In this document: positions 48,051 through 56,828 of the stretch, piece after piece | Layout of the letters: the number at the start of each line of letters is the position of its first letter | How positions within the stretch are numbered: position 1 is the first letter of the stretch | Source: Nocardia cyriacigeorgica | Lineage (GTDB): Bacteria > Actinomycetota > Actinomycetes > Mycobacteriales > Mycobacteriaceae | Direction of reading: 5' to 3' | DNA length: 64,000 nt | Assembly (NCBI RefSeq): GCF_010858045.1 | Contig: NZ_JAAGVC010000010.1 | Span: 1-64,000, forward strand | Position numbers and translations under genes: made by a program | Notes under the pieces: model-generated | What the model was told of the DNA's origin: nothing | Databases searched by the model: none | Seen by the model: the letters and a program-made list of their open reading frames with translations, nothing else

Positions 48051-49864
48051 CGTTCACCTCCCATCAGTTCGCGGTAGCGGCTGCTGGTGCGCAGCAGGTG
48101 GTCGTGAGTGCCTTCGGCGACGATGCGGCCGTCGGCCAGCAGGGCGACCCGATCGGCGAGGGCGGCGGTGGAGGGCCGATGCGCGACCAGCAGCGTGGTG
48201 GCGCCGGCAAGTGCGGTGCGCAGACGTTCCTGCACCTTCTCCTCGGTCTGCACATCGAGAGCCGACAGCGGGTCGTCCAGCACGACGATGCGCGCGCGAC
48301 GTTCCTGACCGGCCCGGGTGAGCACCGCCCGGGCCAGCGCCAGCCGCTGCCGCTGCCCACCGGACAGGCTCAACCCCTGCTCGCCGATCCTGGTGTCCAG
48401 CCCCCATGGCAGATTCGACACGAAGTCGATGGCCTGCGCGATCTCCAGGGCGCGCCGCACATCGTCGTCGGAGGCGTCTGGATCGCCGAGCGCGACGTTC
48501 TCGCGCACGCTCGCCGAGAACAGCACCGGATCCTCGAACGCCACCGACACCAGCGAACGCAGATCACGCACCCGCAGGGTGGAGATATCGATGCCGTCGA
48601 TGGTGATGACGCCACCGGTGACGTCGTAGAGCCGGGGAATCAGGTTGAGCAGGGCCGTCTTTCCGCTGCCCGTCGCACCCACCAGCGCCACCGTCTCACC
48701 AGGACGGACCACCAGCGAAATATCGCGCAACACCTCGCTTTCGGCCTCGGGGAAGCCGAAACGCACACCGTCCAGCCGGAGTTCACCGACGATCCGTTCC
48801 GGTAGATCCACCGGGGCGTCGGGATCGGTGATCTCGACCGGGGTGTCGATGATCTCCCAGTACCGGTCGGCCGCGGTGCCCGCATCGTTCAGTTCGGCGA
48901 GCAGGAAGCCCGTCCAGATGATCGGCCATTGCAAGAAGGTGGCCAGGGTGATGGCGCCGACCGCGGCACCGAGCGACATCGTGCCACCGACCACCGCGTA
49001 CGCGCCGAATCCGAGCGCGAACACCAGGATCGCTTCCGAGAGCACCACCAGCGACGCCCAGAGCGTGGCGTCCAGGCGCACCTTGTACATCTCGGTGCGC
49101 TGGAGTTCGCGGGCCTGCGCGGTGAAATGGGCGCCGAAGAAGGTGCCGCGACCGAAGGCCTTGAGCACCCGGATGCCCTGCGCGGATTCCTCCGCGGTGG
49201 TGGCCAGATCACCGGATTGATCCTGGGAGCGGCGCGACGCACCGGCGTAGCGGCGTTCGAATCGGAGGCAGATGATCGTGATCGGCACCGCGGCGACGGC
49301 GAAGATCACGCCGATCTGCCAGCTCATCGCCACCAGCACGGCCAGGCCGACCGGGATGACGACGGCGTGGATCACCAGCACCGGGCCGGCGAATCCGATG
49401 AACCGGCGCAAGGTGGCCAGATCGTCGACCGCGCGCGAGAGCAGCTGGCCCGACTCCCAGGAATCGTGCCTGCCGATGGACAGGGCCTGGAGTTCTCGAA
49501 AGATCTTGGCCCGCATGGTGATCTCGAACTGGGTGGCGGGCTCGGCGAGCAGCCAGCGGCGGCCCCACACGCCGATCGCTTCGATCACTCCGAGCACCAG
49601 CACCAGCAGCACCGGCGCGATGACGCCGCCGAAATCGCCACGTGCGATCGGGCCGTCCACGATCCGCGCGATCACCAGCGGGGTGAGCACCGCCGTCAAC
49701 ATGGCGACTGCCGAGAGCACAGTGGCGGCGATCAGCTGGTTTCGATACGGCCGCAGATACGGCCAGAACCTGAGCAGCGAGGCGCGCCGCCCCGTGGCGC
49801 GCGCGGGCAGCGGCTGTCTATCGGCCTCCGTGTCAGTGGAAGGCGAGTCCAGCGTGACGGACAA
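48047..49864 (-). CDS. ABC exporter half-transporter, degenerate-site subunit (pair 2)
   Basis: 605 aa, six TM helices (about 35-325) then the ATPase domain. Walker A GATGSGKTALL and signature SLSGGQRQRL are canonical. Walker B carries Asp at the catalytic position (VVLDDPLSALD), and the Q-loop Gln is Glu (VAFEDPVLF). The His of AHRPST is kept. First gene of the pair. The consensus ATP site would use Walker motifs of the partner and this SGGQ. Confidence 0.9.
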   Translation of the reverse strand: MSVTLDSPSTDTEADRQPLPARATGRRASLLRFWPYLRPYRNQLIAATVLSAVAMLTAVLTPLVIARIVDGPIARGDFGGVIAPVLLVLVLGVIEAIGVWGRRWLLAEPATQFEITMRAKIFRELQALSIGRHDSWESGQLLSRAVDDLATLRRFIGFAGPVLVIHAVVIPVGLAVLVAMSWQIGVIFAVAAVPITIICLRFERRYAGASRRSQDQSGDLATTAEESAQGIRVLKAFGRGTFFGAHFTAQARELQRTEMYKVRLDATLWASLVVLSEAILVFALGFGAYAVVGGTMSLGAAVGAITLATFLQWPIIWTGFLLAELNDAGTAADRYWEIIDTPVEITDPDAPVDLPERIVGELRLDGVRFGFPEAESEVLRDISLVVRPGETVALVGATGSGKTALLNLIPRLYDVTGGVITIDGIDISTLRVRDLRSLVSVAFEDPVLFSASVRENVALGDPDASDDDVRRALEIAQAIDFVSNLPWGLDTRIGEQGLSLSGGQRQRLALARAVLTRAGQERRARIVVLDDPLSALDVQTEEKVQERLRTALAGATTLLVAHRPSTAALADRVALLADGRIVAEGTHDHLLRTSSRYRELMGGER

Positions 49865-50043
49865 ATCTCCCCCTTCGGTTCATCGATGTCTCTGGCGATC
49901 CGCACCCCGACACCGGCGACGCCCTCGATCATCGCAGTGGGGTATGACAACAAACGGGCCCATCCAGACTGGCACCGCGATTACGAACAGCCAACCGATT
50001 TTCTTCCCGCCCATCCGGGCAGGTCCGGACTTACACTCCGGGT

Positions 50044-50322
50044 GTGCTGATCGTCGCCGGATATCTGAGAGTCACCGATCGGGACCGCTACCTCGAGGCC
50101 TGCCGCGAGGTGGTCGAGCAGGCGCGGGAAGCGCCGGGCTGTCTGGATTTCACCCTCGGTGCGGATCTGGTGGAGCCCGACCGCGTCAACGTCTACGAGC
50201 GCTGGACCAACCGCGCGGCGGTCGAGGTGTTCCGCGGTGAGGGCACCTCGGGCGAGCTCGACGTCCAGATCACCGCCGCCGACGTGCGCGAGTTCGACTG
50301 CACCAACGAAGTGGCGTTGTGA
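50044..50322 (+). CDS. antibiotic biosynthesis monooxygenase (ABM) domain protein
   Basis: 92 aa from GTG 50044. LIVAGYLRVTDRDRYLEACREVVEQAREAPGCLDFTLGAD and VNVYERWTNRAAVEVFRG give the ferredoxin-like ABM dimer fold. The tail VREFDCTNEVAL is duplicated in degraded form just downstream. Members act as cofactor-free monooxygenases or as small regulators; this one is not in a biosynthetic cluster. Divergent from the ABC pair. Confidence 0.88.
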   Translation: MLIVAGYLRVTDRDRYLEACREVVEQAREAPGCLDFTLGADLVEPDRVNVYERWTNRAAVEVFRGEGTSGELDVQITAADVREFDCTNEVAL

Positions 50323-50356
50323 GCGTTTCCACACCCCGCACACCGGCGGCATCGCG

Positions 50357-50438
50357 GGCGCACTCGACGCCCGGATCACCGATATGCGCGCATTGAACCG
50401 CACCGGCGAAGTGGCGCTCTGAGCGTTCGACACCCCCG
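50357..50438 (+). pseudogene. decayed duplicate of the ABM gene 3' end
   Basis: 50357-50438 repeats 50251-50338 of the ABM gene and its flank. Shared blocks are GATCACC, the end CACCGGCGAAGTGGCGCT ahead of TGAGCGTT, and ACACCCC. Two codons are deleted and many bases changed. The translation ALDARITDMRALNRTGEVAL parallels ELDVQITAADVREFDCTNEVAL. No start codon or upstream fold remains, so it is a remnant. Confidence 0.8.
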
Positions 50439-50485
50439 AATACAATGGCCGGTCACACCCGTTTTCGAGCGAAACGAGACCGAGC

Positions 50486-51745
50486 ATGAAAGTTCGCGGC
50501 GCGTCTCGTGTCTCCGCTGCCGCGACGCAAACCGAAGGCGAGCAGCGGAGTCACGAGACACCACGGGGCCGCGAACACGCGACGCCGCAGGCGCCGAAAA
50601 AACACAGCACGATGGTCGGGCTGTTCGCGGGGATCGGCGGGCTCGAGCTCGGGCTGGCCGAGAACGGCTGGCAGACCGAGCTGCTGTGCGAGATCGATCC
50701 GGGCGCGCAAGGGGTGCTGGCAGCGCGTTTCCCGGATGTGCCGCTGCACGCCGACATCACCCGGCTGCGCGCGATCCCGGCCGGGACGGAATTGGTCGCG
50801 GCCGGTTTTCCCTGCCAGGACCTCTCGCAGGCGGGCCGGACCGCGGGCATCACCGGCGACCGTTCGGGCCTGGTGGATGAGGTTTTCCGGCTGGTCCGGC
50901 GCAAACGCGGGCCGCGCTGGCTGTTGATCGAGAACGTGCCGTTCATGCTGCAACTCGGGCGCGGCGCGGCCATGCGCCACATCACCGCCGCGTTGGAGGA
51001 ACTGGGGTACACCTGGGCGTATCGGGTGGTGGACGCGCGTGCCTTCGGGCTGCCGCAGCGCCGCAACCGGGTACTCATGCTGGCCTCGCGCACCGAAGAT
51101 CCGCGCGGGGTGCTCTTCGGCGAGGACGCCGGCCCGCGCACGGTGGGCGATGCCGACAGCGATCCGTGCGGCTTCTATTGGACCGAGGGCGTGCGCGGGC
51201 TCGGCTGGGCGGTCAACGCGGTGCCGACACTCAAGGGTGGTTCCGGTCTTGGTATCGCCAGCCCGCCCGCCGTACGGTTACCGTCCGGGGAGATCGTGAC
51301 GCCGGGAATCGTCGACGGGGAGATGCTGCAGGGCTTCGACCCCGACTGGACCGCGCCCGCCACCGAAGTGCCGGGTATCCGGCAAGGCCATCGCTGGAAG
51401 CTGGTCGGCAATGCGGTGAGTGTGCGGATGGCGTCGTGGGTGGGCGCCCGGCTGGCGGCGCCACTGGACCCGCTGCCCGGTGATCGCCCGCTGCCGCCGG
51501 GCAAACCGTGGCCGGTTGCCGCGTGGGGCCGCAATGGCAGCGCGTTCGAGGTGCCGGTGTCCACCTGGCCGGTGCACGAGCCGTATGAGGATCTGAAGAA
51601 CTTCCTGACCGACTCCCGCCTGCTCTCGGCGCGCGCCACCGCCGGTTTCCTGCGCCGCACCGCGATGGGCAGCCTGCGGTTCCCGCCGGGGTTCCTGGAC
51701 GATGTGGAAGCCCATCTCGACCGCATGGGCGGCTGGGCGGCATGA
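50486..51745 (+). CDS. dcm: DNA (cytosine-5)-methyltransferase
   Basis: 419 aa. C5-methylase motifs in order: I MVGLFAGIGGLELGL (about 43), IV AGFPCQDLSQAG with catalytic Cys110, VI LLIENVPFML, VIII GLPQRRNRVLML, and X WKLVGNAVSVRMASWVG. The variable region between VIII and IX (about 215-275) reads the target; specificity cannot be told. The first 42 residues are unlike other methylases, and the true start could be further in. A vsr gene follows, as with Dcm-type orphan or RM methylases. No restriction endonuclease other than Vsr is nearby, so it may be an epigenetic or orphan methylase. Confidence 0.93.
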   Translation: MKVRGASRVSAAATQTEGEQRSHETPRGREHATPQAPKKHSTMVGLFAGIGGLELGLAENGWQTELLCEIDPGAQGVLAARFPDVPLHADITRLRAIPAGTELVAAGFPCQDLSQAGRTAGITGDRSGLVDEVFRLVRRKRGPRWLLIENVPFMLQLGRGAAMRHITAALEELGYTWAYRVVDARAFGLPQRRNRVLMLASRTEDPRGVLFGEDAGPRTVGDADSDPCGFYWTEGVRGLGWAVNAVPTLKGGSGLGIASPPAVRLPSGEIVTPGIVDGEMLQGFDPDWTAPATEVPGIRQGHRWKLVGNAVSVRMASWVGARLAAPLDPLPGDRPLPPGKPWPVAAWGRNGSAFEVPVSTWPVHEPYEDLKNFLTDSRLLSARATAGFLRRTAMGSLRFPPGFLDDVEAHLDRMGGWAA

Positions 51746-51906
51746 ACCCGGACCGGTGGATGCGCGGGCTGCCCAGCACGGCGCCGGCCCCTGTCACCGC
51801 GCCGAGACGCGTCGAGCGGCACGACACTTCGGCCGGGCACGCGCACTCGCCGGCGGTGTCCGCGGCGTGGACGGATCTCCGACAGGGCTCGCGGACCGAA
51901 CCGTGA
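51742..51906 (+). CDS. 54-residue ORF coupled between dcm and vsr
   Basis: Starts at ATG 51742 within the dcm stop (ATGA) and ends with TGA overlapping the vsr start (GTGA, 51903-51906). The 54 residues are Arg/Pro/Ala-rich (MNPDRWMRGLPSTAPAPVTA...) with no domain I recognise. It may be a real small protein or only a translation bridge carrying ribosomes from dcm to vsr. Both overlaps in the same frame chain are hard to explain by chance. Confidence 0.5.
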   Translation: MNPDRWMRGLPSTAPAPVTAPRRVERHDTSAGHAHSPAVSAAWTDLRQGSRTEP

Positions 51907-52319
51907 CCGCTCGACGTCCGCCCACCGATCCCGCGACCAGTGCCCGCATGTCCCGGCAGCGCCGCGCGGGCACCGAGCCCGAACTCGCCCTGCGCCGTGA
52001 ATTGCATCGGCGCGGCCTGCGCTACTTCGTCGACCGGGCACCGGTGCGCGGCCAGCGCCGCCGCGCCGACGTGGTCTTTCCGCGGCTCAAGGTGGCCGTC
52101 TACGTCGACGGTTGCTTCTGGCACAGCTGCCCGCAGCACGCCACCTACCCGAAGAACAACGCCGAGTGGTGGGCCGAGAAGCTGGCCGCCAACGTGGCCC
52201 GCGATCGTGCCACCGATGCCGCCCTCGCCGCGGCGGGCTGGCACGTCATCCGGATCTGGGAGCACGAAGATCCCGTCGCCGCCGCGGACCGGATAGCCGA
52301 CGCGCTGCGCCGCGACTGA
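51903..52319 (+). CDS. vsr: very short patch repair endonuclease
   Basis: 138 aa from GTG 51903. Vsr family core: MSRQRRAGTEPELALRRELHRRGLRYFVD, the active-site segment RADVVFPRLKVAVYVDGCFWHSCPQH (with D, H and zinc-binding Cys/His), and RDRATDAALAAAGWHVIRIWEHE. It nicks next to T in T:G mismatches produced by deamination of 5-methylcytosine, so its target should match the site methylated by the upstream enzyme. Confidence 0.95.
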   Translation: MTARRPPTDPATSARMSRQRRAGTEPELALRRELHRRGLRYFVDRAPVRGQRRRADVVFPRLKVAVYVDGCFWHSCPQHATYPKNNAEWWAEKLAANVARDRATDAALAAAGWHVIRIWEHEDPVAAADRIADALRRD

Positions 52320-52482
52320 CCTCTGGCGCGGGCCACAGCCGAGCACCACGATCAGGTCGTCACCGCGCCGGGCGGGCAACGCCTGCCATCCAAGGTTCGA
52401 TGCTTTCGAGTCTCGTGCACTTGGGGAGACGTTCCGCGAGATTCGGCTCTGCCGAATGAGACGCTGCGAAAAGGGATTCGGC

Positions 52483-53298
52483 TCAGCCCTGTCCGCTCCC
52501 GAACGCCCCTTCCAACCGGCTGCGCGACCCGGGATGGATCAACCGCGCCGCGCTCACCAGACCGCTGCGCGACCAGGTGCGGCGGCGGATCAGCAGGCAC
52601 GGCTCCGAGCGCGCGATACCGAGCAGCCGGCATTCCTCGGCGCTGGCCAGCACCGCCTCGACGACGTGTTCGCCGCGTTCGAGCGGGGCCACCTCACTGA
52701 GATAGGTGTTCGGGGTCTGCGCGGTGAAATCCTGTTCGAGATACCGCGGTGCCTCCGCCGGATTCACGTAGCGGTCCTCCAGCTGGATCGGCACATCGTC
52801 TTCGAAATGCACGATCAGCGAATGAAAGACCTTCCCGCTCAGATCGTTACCGAGCAGCGGATGGCCTGCGTCGGCGTCTTCGGCGCGGACGAACACGATC
52901 TCGGTGCGATGCCGGTGCCCGCGTTCGGAGATCTCGTCGGCGATGTTCTTGACCTCGAACAACGGTGAGGCGGCCTTGGTCGGCGCGACGAAGGTGCCAA
53001 CGCCCATCACCCGGTTGAGCACGCCCTCGGCGGTGAGATCGCGCAGCGCGCGGTTGATCGTCATCCTGGACAGGCCCAGCGCATTGACCAGCTGGTTCTC
53101 CGACGGGATCTGATCGCCCTCGCGCCACCTGCCGACTTTGATCTGCGACACGATCAGCTGCTTGACGCGCTCGTAGGCGGCGAACTCGGTCCCGAGCCCG
53201 CCGTAGAGCTCCGCGAGCTCCGCATCGACTACTTCGATCGCCACCACCGACATCCGTTCCCTTGCCTCACGGGTTTTCGTACCGGCCCGCGTGCTCAT
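52483..53298 (-). CDS. hutC: histidine utilisation repressor (GntR/HutC type)
   Basis: 271 aa from ATG 53298, overlapping the GDH stop by 4 bases (start MSVVAIEV 48 bases later is possible). GntR winged helix (about 42-108: [53 protein letters not shown]), then the UTRA effector domain ([29 protein letters not shown]). HutC orthologs bind urocanate and release hut promoters. Location beside hutU and the TGTA-N2-TACA palindrome support hutC over another GntR. Confidence 0.9.
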   Translation of the reverse strand: MSTRAGTKTREARERMSVVAIEVVDAELAELYGGLGTEFAAYERVKQLIVSQIKVGRWREGDQIPSENQLVNALGLSRMTINRALRDLTAEGVLNRVMGVGTFVAPTKAASPLFEVKNIADEISERGHRHRTEIVFVRAEDADAGHPLLGNDLSGKVFHSLIVHFEDDVPIQLEDRYVNPAEAPRYLEQDFTAQTPNTYLSEVAPLERGEHVVEAVLASAEECRLLGIARSEPCLLIRRRTWSRSGLVSAARLIHPGSRSRLEGAFGSGQG

Positions 53299-56200
53299 CG
53301 CGCCAGCGCCCGTAGCTGCCTGGTCGCGACCGACAGCGCCGCCAGATCCTGTTCGCCCGATTCCGAGATTGCCCCGAGGATACGTTGCGTGCGGTCGAGC
53401 CGGGCCGCGCTGCGCTGCTCCCATCCACCGATGACGTCCTCGGCGGGCTCGCCCGGGTCGCCGTCGGCCAGGACGTCCTGGCAGAGTGCGCGGATCGTGG
53501 CGTACAACTCGTCGCGCAACGCCACGCGCGCCAGTGCGTTCCATTTCGTGCCGCGTTCCAGCCGGGATACCGCCACCAGTTGCGGCACCACGCCGAGCCG
53601 TTGCCCGAGTAGGTAATAGACCTCGGCCACCGCGGCGGGCGGGCGGCCGGAGATCTCGGCGATCTCGATGATGTCGAGCAGCGCGAACTGATCCAGCAGC
53701 AGCGACACGCGTGCGGCCAGATCCTCCGGTACGCCCCGATCGACCAGCGCGGCGGTGCGTTTGCCCAGATCGGCCGCGTCGCTGCCGGACAACCAGCCCG
53801 CCACCCCCGGCGTCAGTTCGGCGATGCGATCGCGGAAGCGCCGGATCTCGGCGCCGACGGCCAGCGGTTGCGGGCGCTGGGTGAGCATCCAGCGCGAGGC
53901 CCGGTCGAGCAGTCTGCGGCTGAGCACGATCAACTCGTCGGTGAGCTCGGCACTCAACCCGCTGCCACGAATGTCACGCCACAGGGCCGGCAGGTCGAAG
54001 ACGGCCGCGACCACGGCGAACGCGCGCACCGCGTCGGCATTGCTGGCACCGGATTCCTCCGAGAGCCGATAGGCGTAGGTGATGCCGCCGTTGTCGACGA
54101 CGGTGTTGGTCAGCACCGTCGCCACGATCTCGCGGCGCAGCGGATGCTCGGCGATCACGTCGGCGTACCGCTCGCGCAGTGGGCGCGGGAAGTAGCGGGC
54201 GAGATCGTCGGCGAAGGCCGGGCTGTCGGGCAGATCGCCGGCCAGCAGGTCGGCCTGCAGTCCGAGCTTGACGTGCGCGAGCAGGGTGGCGAGCTCGGGT
54301 GAGGTGAGCCCCTGTCCCGCCCGCTGCCGCGCAGCGATCTCCTTCTTGCTCGGCAGCACGTCCAGTTCGCGATCCAGGCCGGTGGTGGCCTCGAGGTGGT
54401 CGATGAGCCTGCCGTGCACGGCGATCGAGGCCGCTGCCCTGGCCCGGCTGGTGCCCATGAGCTGGTTCTGCGAGGCATTGTCGGCCAGCACCAGCCGCGA
54501 TACCTCGGAGGCCATCTCACCCAGTAGCGCGTTGCGTTCGCCGGTGGTGAGCCTGCCCGCTCCGACCAGGCCGTCGAGCAGGATCTTGATATTCACCTCG
54601 TGGTCGGAGCAGTCGACGCCCGCCGAATTGTCCAGGGCGTCGGTATTGATCCGCCCGCCCGCGCGGGCGTATTCGATGCGGCCGCGCTGGGTGCAGCCGA
54701 GATTGCCGCCCTCGCCGACGATCCTGGCACGGACCTCGGCGCCGTCGATGCGGACGGCGTCGTTGTTCTTGTCTCCGACGTCCAGATGGGCCTCGGTGCT
54801 CGCCTTGACATAGGTGCCGATGCCGCCGTTCCAGAGCAGATCCACCGGTGCGCGCAGGATCGCGCGCACGAGTTCCGGCGGGGTCATCGCGGTGACATCG
54901 TCGGCCAGGCCGAGCGCGGCGCGCACCTGGGCGCTGATCGGCACGGATTTGCTCGTGCGCTCCCACACTCCGCCGCCCGCGCTGATCAGTTCGGGCGCGT
55001 AATCGGCCCAGGATGAGCGTGGTTTCGCGAACAGCCGGGAGCGTTCGGCGTAGGACGTCGCCGCGTCGGGATCGGGATCGAGGAAGATGTGGCGGTGGTC
55101 GAACGCCGCGACCAGCCGGATATGCCTGGACGCGAGCATGCCGTTGCCGAAGACGTCGCCGCTCATATCGCCGATGCCGACCGCGGTGAAATCCTGCGAC
55201 CGCGGGTCCACGCCCAACTCGCGGAAATGCCGTTTCACACTCTCCCACGCCCCGCGGGCGGTGATGCCGAGCGCCTTGTGGTCGTAGCCGACCGAGCCGC
55301 CGGAGGCGAAGGCGTCGCCGAGCCAGTAGCCGTGGTTCGCGGCCACGTCGTTGGCGATATCGGAGAAGGTGGCGGTGCCCTTGTCGGCGGCGACCACGAG
55401 GTAGGTGTCGTCGCCGTCGCGGCGGCGCACGCCGGGCGGGGCGATCACGGCGCCGGTGGTGAGGTCGAGATTGTCGGTGAGGTCGAGCAGCCCGCCGATG
55501 AATGTGCGGTAGCAGCGAATTCCCTCGGACCGCAGCGCCTCCCGGTCAGCGGCGGGATCGCCGGTGGGTGCGGGCGGACGCTTGACCACGAAGCCGCCCT
55601 TGGCGCCCGCGGGCACGATGACGGCATTCTTCACCGCTTGCGCCTTGGCCAGCCCGAGCACCTCGGTGCGGAAATCCTCCTTGCGATCCGACCAGCGCAG
55701 CCCTCCGCGCGCCACCATCCCGAACCGCATGTGCACGCCCTCCACGCGCGGGGAATAGACGTAGATCTCGAAATGCGGCCGCGGCGAAGGGAGTTCGGCA
55801 ATCCGGCGGGGATCGAGTTTGACGGCCAGGCAGGTGTCGTCGCCGGGTTCGCCGTGGACGTAGTGGTTGGTGCGCAGAGTCGCGTCGATAACGCTGAGGT
55901 AGGCGCGCAGAATACGGTCGGCATCCAAGCCGGGGACGGCGGCAATGCCTTCCTCGAGCGTCTCCAGCAGTGATTCGGTATCGGACTCCGGTGCGGCCGG
56001 ATCGAATCGGGCCTCGAACAGACTCACCAGGCCGCGCGTGATCCCGGGATGCTCACCCAGGACGTTCGCGATATGGGCTCGGCTGTACGGGAATTCGCCT
56101 TGGCGCAGATAGTTCGCGTAGGCGCGCAGCACGATGACCTGGCGGTGGTCCAGTCCCGCGCGCGGTACCAGTTCATTGAAACGATCCGCCTCCGCCCGGC

Positions 56201-56702
56201 CGTGCCAGATGGCGGCGCAGGTGGCGGTGAAACGGCGGGCGAAATCGGCGTCGTCCAGATGCGGTGGTAGCAGGCGTTCGGGATAGCGCAGCGAGAAGCG
56301 GTAGATGCGGCAGGCGAGGCCGCCGGTGTTCGCGATGACGTACGGCCGCTCGTCGAGCACCTCCACGCCGAGGCTCTGCACGATCGGCAATACCTCGCTC
56401 AACGATGCCGGCCGTCCACCGAGGTAGAGGGTGAGCACCCAATCCTCGCTCGATTCCGGGATCCGGTGCAGCGCCAGCTCGACGTCGCCGGGGCCGAGGT
56501 GTTCCAGGTGGGCGAGGTCGTTCGGGGCGCTACCCGGATCGACGTCCTGCTTATAGCCTTCTGATATAGCCGATACGTAGTGGTCGGCGAGGTGGGGCGC
56601 GATCGGAGTGGCCCGCAAGCGCTCATCCCAGCCGCCTCCGGGTCGCTCGTATCGCACATCCGTATTCGAATCTCGCACCGGAGCCGTCGACGTTGCCTTC
56701 AT
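53295..56702 (-). CDS. large NAD-specific glutamate dehydrogenase (about 115 kDa class)
   Basis: 1135 aa, much shorter than the roughly 1600-residue class (Rv2476c). The catalytic core is recognisable: [31 protein letters not shown] followed by the Lys-rich [13 protein letters not shown], then [30 protein letters not shown] and [22 protein letters not shown]. The N-terminal 300 and C-terminal 350 residues are the regulatory parts of L-type NAD-GDHs. It oxidises glutamate to 2-oxoglutarate and ammonia, the step after histidine degradation. Co-transcribed with hutC and divergent from hutU, so probably part of the hut regulon. Confidence 0.9.
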   Translation of the reverse strand: MKATSTAPVRDSNTDVRYERPGGGWDERLRATPIAPHLADHYVSAISEGYKQDVDPGSAPNDLAHLEHLGPGDVELALHRIPESSEDWVLTLYLGGRPASLSEVLPIVQSLGVEVLDERPYVIANTGGLACRIYRFSLRYPERLLPPHLDDADFARRFTATCAAIWHGRAEADRFNELVPRAGLDHRQVIVLRAYANYLRQGEFPYSRAHIANVLGEHPGITRGLVSLFEARFDPAAPESDTESLLETLEEGIAAVPGLDADRILRAYLSVIDATLRTNHYVHGEPGDDTCLAVKLDPRRIAELPSPRPHFEIYVYSPRVEGVHMRFGMVARGGLRWSDRKEDFRTEVLGLAKAQAVKNAVIVPAGAKGGFVVKRPPAPTGDPAADREALRSEGIRCYRTFIGGLLDLTDNLDLTTGAVIAPPGVRRRDGDDTYLVVAADKGTATFSDIANDVAANHGYWLGDAFASGGSVGYDHKALGITARGAWESVKRHFRELGVDPRSQDFTAVGIGDMSGDVFGNGMLASRHIRLVAAFDHRHIFLDPDPDAATSYAERSRLFAKPRSSWADYAPELISAGGGVWERTSKSVPISAQVRAALGLADDVTAMTPPELVRAILRAPVDLLWNGGIGTYVKASTEAHLDVGDKNNDAVRIDGAEVRARIVGEGGNLGCTQRGRIEYARAGGRINTDALDNSAGVDCSDHEVNIKILLDGLVGAGRLTTGERNALLGEMASEVSRLVLADNASQNQLMGTSRARAAASIAVHGRLIDHLEATTGLDRELDVLPSKKEIAARQRAGQGLTSPELATLLAHVKLGLQADLLAGDLPDSPAFADDLARYFPRPLRERYADVIAEHPLRREIVATVLTNTVVDNGGITYAYRLSEESGASNADAVRAFAVVAAVFDLPALWRDIRGSGLSAELTDELIVLSRRLLDRASRWMLTQRPQPLAVGAEIRRFRDRIAELTPGVAGWLSGSDAADLGKRTAALVDRGVPEDLAARVSLLLDQFALLDIIEIAEISGRPPAAVAEVYYLLGQRLGVVPQLVAVSRLERGTKWNALARVALRDELYATIRALCQDVLADGDPGEPAEDVIGGWEQRSAARLDRTQRILGAISESGEQDLAALSVATRQLRALAR

Positions 56703-56760
56703 GTCACTACCTTCCGAACGGAAGTCTCACCGCTTCCGCTGAGGACGCTTGACAGGTGGT

Positions 56761-56770
56761 TGTATATACA
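56761..56770. promoter_or_regulatory. putative HutC operator
   Basis: TGTATATACA, a perfect TGTA-N2-TACA palindrome, lies in the 126-base gap between GDH and hutU starts. A partial copy (CTATACACC, 56773-56781) follows. TGTA-N2-TACA matches the core reported for Pseudomonas HutC sites. Confidence 0.65.
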
Positions 56771-56828
56771 GGACTATACACCTAACCAGTGATTCGGCAC
56801 ACATTCGTTTTTCTGAGGAGAGAACCCC

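Noticed and set aside
50486..52319. dcm-vsr region as part of a larger phage-defence island
   Set aside because: Neighbours are an ABM protein, ABC exporters and hut genes; no endonuclease, helicase, nuclease or retron component was seen.
52441..52457. ATTCGGC-TCT-GCCGAAT hairpin as terminator of hutC
   Set aside because: Only 7 bp, with no T run; too weak to annotate.
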